NCBI GenBank assembly: GCA_017543905.1
Contig: JAFYFC010000023.1
Location: 62,001-126,000, forward strand
Length of the DNA stretch: 64,000 nucleotides
Reading direction: 5' to 3'
DNA from: Clostridia bacterium
GTDB taxonomy: Bacteria > Bacillota > Clostridia > Christensenellales > Aristaeellaceae
The notes beneath the pieces are model-generated. The model made no database searches and was not told where the DNA came from. It saw only the letters and a program-made list of their open reading frames with translations. This document shows positions 51,450 to 61,469 of this stretch, piece by piece; within the stretch, counting starts at the first letter, position 1, and each line of letters starts with the position of its first letter. The translations under genes were made by a program, and so were the position numbers.

Positions 51450-52853
51450 ATGAAAATCTATAATACAATGACCCGCCGCAAGGAAGAATTCGTGCCGCTC
51501 GTACCCGGCAAGGTCGGCATATACGCCTGCGGCCCCACGGTCTACAATTTTTTCCATATCGGGAACGCGCGTCCGTTTATAGTATTCGACGTGCTGCGCA
51601 GGTATTTCCGGCATCTGGGCTACAAGGTCACTTTCGTACAGAATTTTACGGACATCGACGACAAGCTTATAAACCGTGCGAAGGCCGAGGGCACGACCGT
51701 TCCGGAGATCGCCGAGAGGTTCATAAAGGAATACTATACCGACGCCGAAGGGCTCGGGATCGAAAAGGCGGACGTGCATCCGCGCGCCACGCAGCATATA
51801 GGCGAAATCATAAAAATGATAAAAGCGCTGGAGCAAAACGGACACGCGTACAGAGTAGACAGCGGGGACGTTTATTTCGACACGCAGTCGTTCTCCGGAT
51901 ACGGCAAGCTCTCCGGACAGAATCTTGAGGATCGTGAAGCCGGAGCCCGCATAGATGTGGACGACGTCAAGAAGAATCCTATGGATTTCGCGCTGTGGAA
52001 GGCTCAGAAGCCCGGCGAGCCAGCCTGGAACAGTCCCTGGGGTATGGGGCGTCCCGGCTGGCATATAGAGTGCTCCGCCATGAGCACCAAGTATCTGGGC
52101 GAAACCTTCGACATACACTGCGGCGGCGTGGACCTTATATTCCCCCATCACGAAAACGAGATCGCTCAGAGCGAATGCGCGACCGGCAAGCCCTTCGCGC
52201 GCTACTGGATGCACAACGGCCATATAAACGTGGACAACCGCAAAATGAGCAAATCTCTGGGCAACGGCCTGCTGGTACGGGACATATCCAGGGATTTCGA
52301 CCTTGAGGTCGTGCGTATGTTCATGCTGTCGGCGCACTACCGTTCCCCCATTAACTATTCCCGCGATCTGCTTTTGCAGGCTCAAAGCTCGCTGGAGCGT
52401 ATGTATACCGCGCGAAACAACGCTGCCTTCGCCCGCGAGCACGCGCCGCTTAGGGATATGAGCGCGGAGGAACAGGCCTTTGCCGCGCGCAGCGGCGAAG
52501 CGATAAGGGCGTTTGACGCCGCGATGGACGACGATCTGAACACCGCCGACGCCATAGGCGCGATATTCGATTACATACGCGACATGAACACGGCTCTTGC
52601 AGACGCGAACAATCCCAGCCGCGCAGCCTTCGACGTCGCTCTTGACACGCTTAAAACAATGACGGACGTGCTTGGGCTGTTAAGGAAAGAAGCGGATACC
52701 GTGCCTGCTGAAATAAAAGCGCTCGTGGAAGAGCGCACCGCCGCCAAAAAGAACAAAGAGTTCGCGCGTGCAGACGAAATCAGGCAAAAGGTGCTCGAAG
52801 CGGGATATGTGATCGAAGACACTCCGAAAGGCGCAAAGGTTAAGAAGGCCTGA
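51450..52853 (+). CDS. cysS: Cysteinyl-tRNA synthetase
   Basis: A 467-residue class I aminoacyl-tRNA synthetase. The HIGH-type motif is [17 protein letters not shown], the zinc-binding His/Cys region follows (WHIECSAMS), and KMSKS reads [10 protein letters not shown]. The C-terminal DALR domain and tail are present. No T-box was recognised upstream. It is separated from mrnC-rlmB-sigH, with which it is usually clustered in Firmicutes. Confidence 0.98.
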   Translation: MKIYNTMTRRKEEFVPLVPGKVGIYACGPTVYNFFHIGNARPFIVFDVLRRYFRHLGYKVTFVQNFTDIDDKLINRAKAEGTTVPEIAERFIKEYYTDAEGLGIEKADVHPRATQHIGEIIKMIKALEQNGHAYRVDSGDVYFDTQSFSGYGKLSGQNLEDREAGARIDVDDVKKNPMDFALWKAQKPGEPAWNSPWGMGRPGWHIECSAMSTKYLGETFDIHCGGVDLIFPHHENEIAQSECATGKPFARYWMHNGHINVDNRKMSKSLGNGLLVRDISRDFDLEVVRMFMLSAHYRSPINYSRDLLLQAQSSLERMYTARNNAAFAREHAPLRDMSAEEQAFAARSGEAIRAFDAAMDDDLNTADAIGAIFDYIRDMNTALADANNPSRAAFDVALDTLKTMTDVLGLLRKEADTVPAEIKALVEERTAAKKNKEFARADEIRQKVLEAGYVIEDTPKGAKVKKA

Positions 52854-52928
52854 TTTCTTGCAGAAACACAGCCGCGGAATCATTGCGCTTATCTGAAGAA
52901 GGCATAGCGTTCTGTAACGGAGGAGACC

Positions 52929-53372
52929 ATGCTTATACGGGAAACAGAGCTGACAGAGGACGTGATAAGACAGCTCATAGCGCTTTCCATTGACTGGGAA
53001 AATGAGCAGAGCTGCCACGGATACCGCGCCAATCAGCTATCGGACTTAGGCGGCATGCGCGTATTTGTTGCGGAGGAAGGCGGCCTCATAATCGGATATC
53101 TGTTCGGCCACAGCTTCTCGTCCAAGAACATGCGCTCGATAATGCCCGAAAAAAGCCCTTGCTTTGAGGTGGAGGAGCTTTACGTCATACCGGAAAAGCG
53201 TTCGCAGGGCATCGGACGCGCGCTGTTCAGTTTTGCAGAGGACGCAGTTCGCTCAGAAGCAGAGTACATGGTGCTGAGTACCGCGGCCAAGAACTGGAAA
53301 GCGATACTCCGCTTTTACCTTGACGAGCTGGGCATGGAATTCTGGAGCGCCAGACTGTTTAAAAGGATTTGA
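52929..53372 (+). CDS. GNAT-family acetyltransferase 1
   Basis: A 147-residue GCN5-related N-acetyltransferase. The acetyl-CoA loop is EKRSQGIGRALF (R-x-x-G-x-G/A), preceded by the CFEVEELYVIP beta-strand. GGAGGAG precedes the start. Acceptor unknown. It is 13 bp from the next GNAT gene. Confidence 0.87.
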   Translation: MLIRETELTEDVIRQLIALSIDWENEQSCHGYRANQLSDLGGMRVFVAEEGGLIIGYLFGHSFSSKNMRSIMPEKSPCFEVEELYVIPEKRSQGIGRALFSFAEDAVRSEAEYMVLSTAAKNWKAILRFYLDELGMEFWSARLFKRI

Positions 53373-53384
53373 CGCAAGCGCCGC

Positions 53385-53879
53385 ATGTATACGGGATTTA
53401 CAAGCGCTCAGGCAAAGCTGATCGTTCCGCAGCTGCAGGATCTGTGGTTTCGCCGCCAGCTGCTGGCTGATCCCGACACTATGAGCTATAACCGCGTCTG
53501 TGGGGGTACGATAGATTTCCCCGAGGAAAAGTGGGCAGACTGGTATGCACGGTGGGTGCTCGATACGGAGGGTAAGCATTTTTACAGCTATGTAGTAAAC
53601 CAGGCCGGTGCTTTCGTAGGAGAAGCCGCTTATCACTGGGACGCTTCCCGCTGCATCTGCTGCGCGGATGTGATCGTCGCCGCGCAGTACCGCCGCCGCG
53701 GGTACGGACGCGCTGCACTTATCATGCTTTGCGGCGCGGCGAAGCAAAACGGCATAAGCGTGCTGCACGACGACATAGCCGTCGGCAATCCTGCCGTCAA
53801 GCTGTTCCTCGCACTTGGCTTTCTCGAAGAATACCGAACTGACGAATACATCATGCTTAAAAAGAAACTGCGGGATTAA
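53385..53879 (+). CDS. GNAT-family acetyltransferase 2
   Basis: A 164-residue acetyltransferase with the acetyl-CoA loop AQYRRRGYGRAAL and the downstream GNPAVKLFLALGF segment. It is not closely similar to its neighbour, so this is probably not a recent duplication. No clear RBS stands out before the ATG. Acceptor unknown. Confidence 0.83.
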   Translation: MYTGFTSAQAKLIVPQLQDLWFRRQLLADPDTMSYNRVCGGTIDFPEEKWADWYARWVLDTEGKHFYSYVVNQAGAFVGEAAYHWDASRCICCADVIVAAQYRRRGYGRAALIMLCGAAKQNGISVLHDDIAVGNPAVKLFLALGFLEEYRTDEYIMLKKKLRD

Positions 53880-53894
53880 AGGAGGTTATGCCCG

Positions 53895-54350
53895 ATGCTG
53901 CCAACAGGGATCGCCGCGCCTGAATTTACGCTGCCCGATCAGGACGGGAATATGCATTCTCTGTCCGATTACCGGGGCAGAAAAGTTATTCTGTACTTTT
54001 ATTCAAAGGACATGACCGCAGGCTGTACGACGCAGGCGCTCGGCTTTGCCGAGCTGCACAGCCGCTTCTCGGAGCTTAACACAGTACTGCTCGGCGTAAG
54101 CAGGGACTCATATGCGTCGCATAAAAGGTTCGCGGAAAAGTATGCCCTGCCCTTCGCATTGCTCTCCGATCCGAATCTGGACGTTATCAGGGCGTATGAC
54201 GTATGGCAGGAGAAAAAGAACTACGGCAAGGTATCCATGGGCGTAGTGCGCACCACCTATTTAATAAACGAACAGGGCTTTATAGTCAAGGCCTTCGGAA
54301 AAGTCAAGGCTGCTGACAACCCGAAGCAGATGCTCGCCGAGCTTAAGTAA
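53895..54350 (+). CDS. bcp: Bcp-type peroxiredoxin, apparently 1-Cys
   Basis: A 151-residue thioredoxin-dependent peroxidase of the Bcp/PrxQ type. The peroxidatic Cys is in KDMTAGCTTQALGF, with the preceding Thr and the usual Pro replaced by Ala. The resolving Cys, normally five residues later, is absent (Ala-Leu-Gly there), and no other Cys is evident, so it would need an external thiol. GAGG precedes the start. It fits oxidative-stress defence in an anaerobe. Confidence 0.9.
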   Translation: MLPTGIAAPEFTLPDQDGNMHSLSDYRGRKVILYFYSKDMTAGCTTQALGFAELHSRFSELNTVLLGVSRDSYASHKRFAEKYALPFALLSDPNLDVIRAYDVWQEKKNYGKVSMGVVRTTYLINEQGFIVKAFGKVKAADNPKQMLAELK

Positions 54351-54357
54351 AAACGCT

Positions 54358-54398
54358 GCAGCGCTTGCCTCAATCACCTGATTTCCGGCAAGCGCTGC
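54358..54398. terminator. Bidirectional terminator between bcp and glpK
   Basis: GCAGCGCTTGCC pairs perfectly with GGCAAGCGCTGC around a 17-nt loop. ATTTGTATTT follows on the plus strand and GTTTTTAC on the minus strand, between convergent genes. Confidence 0.85.
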
Positions 54399-54417
54399 AT
54401 TTGTATTTCCGGCGCGG

Positions 54418-55902
54418 TTATTTCTCCCAGCCTGCGGCCTTTTCGACCGCTCTGCGCCATCTTGTTTTAAGCTTCAGTGCTTCTTCCCGCGTGACAGATG
54501 GCTCAAATTCGGTCTCGCTTTGCCAGATTTCCCTAAGCTGCGCGTCTGTCCACAGGCCTACAGCACGGCCTGCCAGCATCGCCGCGCCCATCGCCGTGGT
54601 TTCGGTGACCTTTGGCTTTATGACGCTGCAGCCGAGTATGTCAGCCTGAAACTGCATCAAAAAATCGTTCGCGGTCGCGCCGCCGTCGGCGCGCAGCAGC
54701 TTTATGTCGGTCGAGCTGTCCTTCTGCATCGCCTCGAGCACGTCGCAGGACTGGTAAGCTATGGATTCCAGCGCAGCCCGGGCGATATGCGCGCGCCCCG
54801 TGCCGCGGGTCAGCCCTACTATCGTGCCGCGCGCGTACATGTCCCAGTACGGTGCGCCGAGCCCGGCGAACGCCGGCACAAGATACACCCCGCCGTTATC
54901 CCTGAGCGATTCCGCAAGCGCCTGAGTGTCGGACGCCTTTTCTATTATCTTAAGCTCGTCCCTCAGCCACTGTATCGCCGCGCCCGCCACGAATACGCTG
55001 CCCTCGAGCGCGTAAGTGGGCTTGCCGTCTATGCGCCATGCCATCGTGCTCAGAAGCCCGCTGCGGCTGTCTATAATGTCGCTGCCGGTATTCATCAAAA
55101 GGAAGCAGCCCGTTCCGTAGGTATTCTTCGCCATGCCCTTCTCAAAGCAGGCCTGTCCGTACAGTGCCGCGTGCTGATCGCCCGCCAGCGCGGCGATCGG
55201 TATTTCACGGCCGAGTATGCTTCTGTCGAGATAGCCCACAACGCGCGAGGAATCGACCACCTGAGGCAGCAGCTCGCAGGGTATATCGAGCATCTTCAAA
55301 AGCGTCTCGTCCCAGCTTTGCGTGTGGATGTTGAACAGCATAGTGCGCGAGGCGTTCGTGGCGTCCGTTACATGAACGCTGCCGCCAGACAGCCTGTAGG
55401 CAAGGTAGCTGTCCACCGTGCCGAAGCACAGCTCTCCCCTCTCTGCGCGCTGCCTGAGCGCGGGAGACGCGTCAAGCATCCATTTGAGCTTCGTGCCCGA
55501 AAAATACGCGTCCGCTATCAGGCCGGTGCGCGCTTTTATTTCTTCGGTCAGCCCGTCCGCTTTGAGCTTTTCCACGATCGGTGCGGTACGCCGGCACTGC
55601 CAGACTATGGCGTTATGGTATTTTTCGCCCGTGATCCTGTCCCATAACAGCGTGGTTTCACGCTGGTTGGTTATGCCGACGGCAGCAATGTCCTTTGCGT
55701 CTATGCCTGCCTTCGCGACCGCGCTTTTAAGCGCGTCAAGCTGACTTTGCCAGATGTCCTCCGGATCGTGCTCTACCCAGCCCGGCTGCGGGTATATCTG
55801 TTTGAATTCGTTCGCGTGCGAAGCGACCGGATTGGCGTTCTGATCGAATATTATGCAGCGTGAGGATGTAGTGCCCTGATCGAGCGCAGCGATGTATTTC
55901 AT
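54418..55902 (-). CDS. glpK: Glycerol kinase
   Basis: A 494-residue FGGY kinase making sn-glycerol 3-phosphate. Features are [10 protein letters not shown] at the N-terminus, [14 protein letters not shown], the [11 protein letters not shown] segment, [14 protein letters not shown] at the interdomain region and [16 protein letters not shown] near the adenine site. The ATG at 55902 is preferred over the GTG at 55911, which would overlap GAGG. It follows rsmG by 17 bp on the same strand. No glpF or glpD is adjacent. Confidence 0.95.
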   Translation of the reverse strand: MKYIAALDQGTTSSRCIIFDQNANPVASHANEFKQIYPQPGWVEHDPEDIWQSQLDALKSAVAKAGIDAKDIAAVGITNQRETTLLWDRITGEKYHNAIVWQCRRTAPIVEKLKADGLTEEIKARTGLIADAYFSGTKLKWMLDASPALRQRAERGELCFGTVDSYLAYRLSGGSVHVTDATNASRTMLFNIHTQSWDETLLKMLDIPCELLPQVVDSSRVVGYLDRSILGREIPIAALAGDQHAALYGQACFEKGMAKNTYGTGCFLLMNTGSDIIDSRSGLLSTMAWRIDGKPTYALEGSVFVAGAAIQWLRDELKIIEKASDTQALAESLRDNGGVYLVPAFAGLGAPYWDMYARGTIVGLTRGTGRAHIARAALESIAYQSCDVLEAMQKDSSTDIKLLRADGGATANDFLMQFQADILGCSVIKPKVTETTAMGAAMLAGRAVGLWTDAQLREIWQSETEFEPSVTREEALKLKTRWRRAVEKAAGWEK

Positions 55903-55919
55903 GCGTTTCACCTCGCAAA

Positions 55920-56630
55920 TCAGCTTTTAAGCGGTCTTTTTTCCGCCATTCCTTCGCGGCGCGGAAAGCGCTCAGGCGTCGGCGTCAGCTTTTCTATTTC
56001 AACTATCTTATGCTGCCAGTCGCGTCCGGGCAGGTTTACGTCGTATATGCCCTTCACTCTGCCGCCGAGCGTGCATATGGCATAGGAAGCCGCCTCCGTT
56101 TCCGCCTGCGCGCCGGGCCCCTTCAGCGCAAGCATGCGTCCGCCCGGCTTCACGAAGGGCAGCAGCCATTCCGTCAGTACCGTCATGTCGGCGACAGCAC
56201 GCGCGCAGGCTATATCGAAAGAGTCCCTGTACTCAGGCAGCCTCGCGGCGGCTTCGCTCCTAATATGCACGGCGCACGCGTTCAGCGAAAGCGCGTCTAT
56301 GACGCTCTGCATAAACCCGACACGTTTCTTTAAAGCGTCCATAAGCACGATATGCACGTCCCCGCGCATTATAGCAAGCGGGATTCCCGGCAGACCCGCG
56401 CCGCTGCCGACGTCTACGAGCGTGCGCGCGTCTCCGAGATACGGCAAAAGCGCGAGGCTGTCCAGATAATTGCGGTCGCACGCTTCGCTAATATCGTCCT
56501 GCACGCTCGTAAGGTTGAAGGCACTGTTGGCGTTTATGAGCATTTCGTGATAAGCATGCAGTTTTCCTGCCTGCTCAGCGCTCATTTTTATGCCCATAGC
56601 CGAGGATTTTTCAACCAGATACTTCTCCAT
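55920..56630 (-). CDS. rsmG: 16S rRNA (guanine(527)-N7)-methyltransferase RsmG
   Basis: A 236-residue SAM methyltransferase (GidB). The SAM motif is [17 protein letters not shown], followed by [10 protein letters not shown] and [18 protein letters not shown] (shown in part: ARAVADM). It overlaps the mnmG end by 20 nt. The classic gidA-gidB pair is intact, but parA/parB and dnaA are not adjacent. Confidence 0.95.
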   Translation of the reverse strand: MEKYLVEKSSAMGIKMSAEQAGKLHAYHEMLINANSAFNLTSVQDDISEACDRNYLDSLALLPYLGDARTLVDVGSGAGLPGIPLAIMRGDVHIVLMDALKKRVGFMQSVIDALSLNACAVHIRSEAAARLPEYRDSFDIACARAVADMTVLTEWLLPFVKPGGRMLALKGPGAQAETEAASYAICTLGGRVKGIYDVNLPGRDWQHKIVEIEKLTPTPERFPRREGMAEKRPLKS

Positions 56631-58506
56631 CGCTCTTTTGTGTACGCCTCAGCTTTTCCATAAGTATCATAAGCACGTTTATATCTCCGGGTGAAACGCC
56701 CGGAATGCGGGAAGCCTGTCCGAGCGAACGCGGCCGTACTTTATTAAGCTTCTGCCGTGCTTCAATCCGCAGCGTATCGACGGACAGATAATCGATGTCT
56801 TCCGGCAGCAGCATATCCTCCTCACGTAAAAACTTCTTGACGTCAGCCGCCTGCCGCGCAAGATAGCCTTCGTATTTAAGCTCCGTTTCCGTAAGCTCAC
56901 GCGCATCAGGCGAAATATCCGGTATGCCGTCCACGCAGGCGCGCAAATCGCCGTATGTTATTCCCGGACGCCTGATGATGTCTGCAAGCCGCGCGGATGC
57001 GTTCATAGGCGTTTCGCCCCGGCTCACAAGCAGCTCGTTAAGCTTGTGCGACGGCGCTGCCCAATGCGTTTCGAGATAGCTTTTGCCTTTTTCGAGCTCC
57101 TCGAGCTTTTTATGCAGTCTGACGACTCTTTCCTCGCCCGCAAGTCCTGCTCTGTAACCCATCTCAGTTAGGCGGACGTCCGCGTTGTCCTGTCTTAGAA
57201 GCAGACGGTATTCGGCGCGCGAAGTCATCATACGGTAAGGCTCGTCCGTTCCCTTGGTGGTCAGATCGTCGACCATTACGCCGATATATGAATTTGTGCG
57301 GTTGAGTATGAGCGGTTCTTTTCCTTCAAGCGCCAAAGCTGCGTTCATACCCGCATAAAGTCCCTGCGCCGCGGCTTCCTCGTAGCCGGAGGTGCCGTTT
57401 ATCTGCCCGGCGCAGTAAAGCCCTTTTATATGTATTGCTTCGAAACGGTTGTCGAGCTGCAGCGGGTCTATGCAGTCGTATTCTATCGCGTAGGCAAGCC
57501 GCAACAGCGCCGCGTTTTCAAGGCCGGGTACCGAGCGGTACATTTCCCGCTGCACGTCCTCCGGCAGCGAGGACGACATGCCCTGAACGTACCATTCCAC
57601 GGTATTCAGTCCCTCAGGCTCCAGAAAAATCTGGTGACGCTCCTTATCCGCGAAGCGCACCACCTTATCCTCTATCGACGGACAGTAGCGCGCTCCCGTG
57701 CCCTTTATGCTGCCCGAATACATAGGCGAAAGGTGCAGATTTGCGCGGATGATGTCGTGCGTTTCCTGCGTGGTATATGTAAGGTAGCACACCGCCTGAT
57801 TTCTGAGATTCGCCGGATCGGTCAGAAACGAAAACGGCACGATCGGATCGTCGCCGTACTGGGGCGTCATTTTGCCGAAATCGACAGTGCGCACGTCCAC
57901 GCGCGCAGGAGTGCCGGTTTTGAATCTGCGTATCGAAAAACCGTTTTCTATGAGCGACTGGGTGAGTCTCGTCGCCGCCACGAGCCCCTGCGGTCCGCCT
58001 TCCCACGAATGCTGGCCTATTATTATGCGGCTTTTAAGATATACGCCCGTGCACAGCACTGCGGCGCGGCACTCGATATGAGCGCCGGTAGTGGTCTCTA
58101 TGCCTTTGAGAACGCCGCTTTCCGTGATTATCCGTGCCGCCTCGCCCTGTCTCAGAGTAAGCAGCGCCTGGTTTTCGACCGCGCGGCGCATGCGCAGCTT
58201 ATAGTTTGTCTTATCCGCCTGAGCGCGCAGCGAATATACCGCCGGCCCTTTGCCCGTGTTCAGCATGCGCGATTGAATGAAGGTGTCGTCGATCGCGCGT
58301 CCCATTTCACCGCCGAGCGCGTCGAGCTCACGCACCAGATGTCCCTTCCCCGTGCCGCCTATGGCGGGATTGCACGGCATCATCGCTATGCTGTCGAGAT
58401 TCAGCGTGAGCAGCAGCGTTTTCCTGCCCATGCGCGCGCAGGCGAGCGCCGCCTCGCAGCCCGCGTGCCCCGCGCCGATAACGATTATATCGAAATATTC
58501 AGACAT
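56611..58506 (-). CDS. mnmG: tRNA uridine 5-carboxymethylaminomethyl modification enzyme MnmG
   Basis: The FAD-containing partner of MnmE that modifies U34 of some tRNAs, 631 residues. The N-terminal FAD motif is [14 protein letters not shown], and [26 protein letters not shown] residues follow (here [13 protein letters not shown]). The [12 protein letters not shown] and [13 protein letters not shown] motifs are also present. GGAGACGTAT precedes the ATG, with a minus-strand TATAAT at 58535-58540. mnmE is not in the window. Confidence 0.97.
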   Translation of the reverse strand: MSEYFDIIVIGAGHAGCEAALACARMGRKTLLLTLNLDSIAMMPCNPAIGGTGKGHLVRELDALGGEMGRAIDDTFIQSRMLNTGKGPAVYSLRAQADKTNYKLRMRRAVENQALLTLRQGEAARIITESGVLKGIETTTGAHIECRAAVLCTGVYLKSRIIIGQHSWEGGPQGLVAATRLTQSLIENGFSIRRFKTGTPARVDVRTVDFGKMTPQYGDDPIVPFSFLTDPANLRNQAVCYLTYTTQETHDIIRANLHLSPMYSGSIKGTGARYCPSIEDKVVRFADKERHQIFLEPEGLNTVEWYVQGMSSSLPEDVQREMYRSVPGLENAALLRLAYAIEYDCIDPLQLDNRFEAIHIKGLYCAGQINGTSGYEEAAAQGLYAGMNAALALEGKEPLILNRTNSYIGVMVDDLTTKGTDEPYRMMTSRAEYRLLLRQDNADVRLTEMGYRAGLAGEERVVRLHKKLEELEKGKSYLETHWAAPSHKLNELLVSRGETPMNASARLADIIRRPGITYGDLRACVDGIPDISPDARELTETELKYEGYLARQAADVKKFLREEDMLLPEDIDYLSVDTLRIEARQKLNKVRPRSLGQASRIPGVSPGDINVLMILMEKLRRTQKSDGEVSG

Positions 58507-58642
58507 ATACGTCTCCGTAAAGCTTTATAGATCTATTATATATCTTTTGCGCGCAGAATAACAGCACGCAACGTTAAGTAATCTGACTTATGCAATGATT
58601 TTTTGCGTCTGAGCTTTTTATGTCCGGACCTCACATTATTTG

Positions 58643-58670
58643 TTGACTTTTGCGTGTTCAGTGCTATAAT
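58643..58670 (+). promoter_or_regulatory. Promoter for the ADP-ribosylglycohydrolase gene
   Basis: TTGACT, a 16-bp spacer and a perfect TATAAT end 19 bp before the ATG, with AGGAGG in between. Confidence 0.7.
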
Positions 58671-58689
58671 GATTTAGGAGGTGAAAAAC

Positions 58690-60096
58690 ATGGAAGACCT
58701 TTTATCGCGCATAAAGTCTATCAAAGAAAACGATATCCCGCTTGCGTATAAGCTTATAGACCATACAACGCGGCACGAATGGGAGGCTTATTCAAAGCAG
58801 CTGCGCGACGAATACAGACAGTGCGAAAGCGAAGGGCTCGAGATACAATCGCTCAAGCCGGCATTCGAATACCTGTATTCTCTTGAGCCTTCGCCGCTCA
58901 AGGCGTATGCCTGCGATCTGCTGTTTGAAGAAATACTGAAGCTGCCCACGCGCAGCGATTATCCGTATCGCGAGCCCAATGCTATTGACGATATACGCGC
59001 CGCACGTCCGGGCGCCGGGCACGCTCGGCTGCCCTATGACGCAGACAAGCTGCGCGATAAGCTCGCAGGCGCATGGTACGGGCGTATCTGCGGCTGTCTG
59101 GCAGGCAAAACCGTCGAGGGAATACGCACAGAGGAGCTTATCCCGTTTCTTGAGGAAAGCGGCAATTATCCGATGCACCGGTATATCCTCTCCTCCGATC
59201 TGCCTTCAGATTACGAGACGCGCTATAAATTTCATTTTAAGAACACCTGCTATGCGGACCGGATAAGCTGCGCGCCGACAGACGACGACACCAATTATAC
59301 CTGCCTGTATCAGCAGCTCATAGAAAAATACGGCCGCGGGTTCACGCCCAGCGACGTTTGCAGCATATGGCTCACGCGCCAGCCGGTCAGCGCGTACTGC
59401 ACCGCGGAGCGGGCGGCGTACTGCAATATGATAAAAGGACTGCGTCCCCCGTATACCGCGAGCTTTCAAAACTCCTACCGAGAATGGATAGGCGCGCAGA
59501 TACGCGCGGACTATTTCGGCTACATAAATCCCGGCGATCCCGAGGCCGCAGCCGATATGGCGTACATGGACGCCTGCATTTCCCACACAAAAAACGGCAT
59601 ATACGGCGAAATGTTCGTTTCGGCCATGATCGCAGCTGCGGCTGCGGATCTGAGCATACCTCAAATAATCGACGCCGGGCTTAACGAAATACCCGCCTCC
59701 TGCCGCCTGCAGGCACAGGCGCGCGAGCTTGTAAGCATGTACACGCAGGGCTTAAGCTGCGAAGACGCGTTCAGGCATATACATACGCTGTATGACGAGC
59801 ATACGGGCTACGGCTGGTGCCATACGATCTCAAACGCGCTTATCGTCATCGCGGCGCTTTTGTACGGAAACGGCGACTACGGGAAATCCATATGTCTTGC
59901 GGTACAGACCGGCTTCGACACAGACTGCAACGGCGCGACCGTGGGCAGTATAATAGGCATGCTGTACGGGAGAGCCGCCGTAGGCGAAGAATGGACGCGC
60001 CCGCTGAAGGACGAATTGAGCACTTCGATAATCGGCGTGGGCAAAGTAAAAATACCCGAGCTGATCGAAACGACGCTTAAGCATATCGGAATATAA
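58690..60096 (+). CDS. ADP-ribosylglycohydrolase family protein
   Basis: A 468-residue protein of the DraG/ARH family, which removes ADP-ribose from proteins or small molecules. An N-terminal helical extension of about 110 residues precedes the core. The first metal site is TDDDTNYT and the second DTDCNGATVG, with GRICGCLAGKTVEG before them. The ATG at 58690 follows AGGAGGTG; an in-frame GTG at 58681 overlaps the RBS. It is a single-gene unit with its own promoter and terminator. No ADP-ribosyltransferase gene is nearby, so the substrate is open. Confidence 0.88.
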   Translation: MEDLLSRIKSIKENDIPLAYKLIDHTTRHEWEAYSKQLRDEYRQCESEGLEIQSLKPAFEYLYSLEPSPLKAYACDLLFEEILKLPTRSDYPYREPNAIDDIRAARPGAGHARLPYDADKLRDKLAGAWYGRICGCLAGKTVEGIRTEELIPFLEESGNYPMHRYILSSDLPSDYETRYKFHFKNTCYADRISCAPTDDDTNYTCLYQQLIEKYGRGFTPSDVCSIWLTRQPVSAYCTAERAAYCNMIKGLRPPYTASFQNSYREWIGAQIRADYFGYINPGDPEAAADMAYMDACISHTKNGIYGEMFVSAMIAAAAADLSIPQIIDAGLNEIPASCRLQAQARELVSMYTQGLSCEDAFRHIHTLYDEHTGYGWCHTISNALIVIAALLYGNGDYGKSICLAVQTGFDTDCNGATVGSIIGMLYGRAAVGEEWTRPLKDELSTSIIGVGKVKIPELIETTLKHIGI

Positions 60097-60112
60097 GCTC
60101 ATGCAAAGCAGA

Positions 60113-60145
60113 AATCCACGGGGCGGTATCTCTGCTCCGTGGATT
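60113..60145. terminator. Terminator between the glycohydrolase gene and vor genes
   Basis: AATCCACGG pairs with CCGTGGATT around a 15-nt loop, followed by CTTATTAT on the plus strand. It lies between convergent genes. Confidence 0.7.
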
Positions 60146-60186
60146 CTTATTATAAAAAACGTTGTACGGTGTTTTATGACCGCCCT

Positions 60187-60717
60187 TTACATGCCGTATC
60201 CGAGCTGTATCGCCTGCTTGTTGAGCTCGAGCAGGTTTTGATGCTTTGCCGATACCACCTTTGCGATGGTGTGATCTATCGCCTCGTCCGGGAACAGCGC
60301 GAGCTCCTTGAGCATTTTACCCATCACGATCATATTGGCGAGCGTGGGAAAGCCCTTGTCGCTGGCTGTTTTCGTGGCGGGTATTCCAAACGCCCTGACG
60401 TCAGTGCGTCTGACCTCGCGGTCGATCAGCGAGGAATCGTAGAATATCGCTCCACCCGGCACCACTGCGTCCTCGAATCTGTCCAGCGAAGGCAGGTTCA
60501 TCGCGATAAGCACGTCCGGATGCGGTACGAGCGGGCTTCCGATAGGCGTATCTGAGATGATCACAGAGCAGCTTGCCGTGCCGCCGCGCATTTCAGGACC
60601 GTACGAGGGCAGCCACGTGACCTCTTTGTTTTCAAGCAGCCCCTCGTAGGCGAGGAACTTGCCGGTAAAGAGCACACCCTGACCGCCGAAGCCGGAAATA
60701 AGAATGCTTACATTCAT
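60187..60717 (-). CDS. 2-oxoacid:acceptor oxidoreductase gamma subunit
   Basis: A 176-residue subunit of a pyruvate/2-oxoacid:ferredoxin oxidoreductase, with [19 protein letters not shown] and the [16 protein letters not shown] segment typical of the gamma (catalytic-domain III) subunit. It is the last gene of the operon and overlaps the beta gene by 4 nt. With the subunit set and ilvE upstream, branched-chain 2-oxoacids are the likely substrates. Confidence 0.9.
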   Translation of the reverse strand: MNVSILISGFGGQGVLFTGKFLAYEGLLENKEVTWLPSYGPEMRGGTASCSVIISDTPIGSPLVPHPDVLIAMNLPSLDRFEDAVVPGGAIFYDSSLIDREVRRTDVRAFGIPATKTASDKGFPTLANMIVMGKMLKELALFPDEAIDHTIAKVVSAKHQNLLELNKQAIQLGYGM

Positions 60718-61469
60718 TTGCCTGCGCCTCCTTCCGCATATCTGTCCTTATACACACCCAGCGGATAGTACGGAATCATGTTTTGCTCCAGCCACTCCAG
60801 CGCTTTGTCGGGAGTCAGTCCCCAGTTGGTCGGACAGGAGGAAAGCACCTCAATCAGCGAAAAGCCCTTGCCTTCCATCTGATATCTGAACGCCTTTTTA
60901 ATCGCCGCGCCTGCCGCCTTGACGTTTTTGACGTTATTGACGGCCACGCGCTCAAGATACGTAGCTCCCGTTACGTTCGAAAGCAGCTCGCATACCTTTA
61001 TGGGATATCCGACAGTCGCGGTATCACGTCCGTAAGGGGAGGTCTGCGTGATCTGTCCCGGCAGCGTGGTGGGCGCCATCTGTCCGCCGGTCATGCCGTA
61101 AATCGCGTTGTTTACGAAAATCACTGTGATATTTTCATTGCGGGCAGCGGAATGTACGGTTTCCGCAGTGCCTATCGCGGCAAGGTCTCCGTCGCCCTGA
61201 TAGGTAAACACGATATTGTCGGGGTTTGCGCGCTTAACTCCGGTAGCGACCGCGGGAGCGCGTCCGTGCGCGGCCTCGACCATGTCGCAGTTGAAATAAT
61301 TGTACGCGAATACCGAGCAGCCAACCGGCGCTATGCCTATCGTGCGTCCCTCTATGCCCAGCTCGTCTATCGCCTCCGCCACGAGCCTGTGCACTATGCC
61401 GTGCGTACAGCCCGGGCAGTAATGCAGCTTCACGTCCGCCAGCGCCTTAGGTTTTTCAAATACGATCAT
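60714..61469 (-). CDS. 2-oxoacid:ferredoxin oxidoreductase beta subunit (TPP-binding)
   Basis: A 251-residue thiamine-diphosphate-binding subunit. The N-terminal CPGCTHGI Cys motif is present, then the TPP motif GDGDLAAIG and VNNAIYGMTGGQ. It overlaps the alpha gene by 4 nt (ATGA). The reaction is oxidative decarboxylation of a 2-oxoacid to acyl-CoA with reduction of ferredoxin. The VOR and KOR types are not firmly separable by eye. Confidence 0.92.
   Translation of the reverse strand: MIVFEKPKALADVKLHYCPGCTHGIVHRLVAEAIDELGIEGRTIGIAPVGCSVFAYNYFNCDMVEAAHGRAPAVATGVKRANPDNIVFTYQGDGDLAAIGTAETVHSAARNENITVIFVNNAIYGMTGGQMAPTTLPGQITQTSPYGRDTATVGYPIKVCELLSNVTGATYLERVAVNNVKNVKAAGAAIKKAFRYQMEGKGFSLIEVLSSCPTNWGLTPDKALEWLEQNMIPYYPLGVYKDRYAEGGAGK

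Noticed and set aside
56611..58680. Replication origin beside mnmG
   Set aside because: The 58507-58680 gap shows no DnaA-box-like sites; it holds promoters for the two flanking genes.
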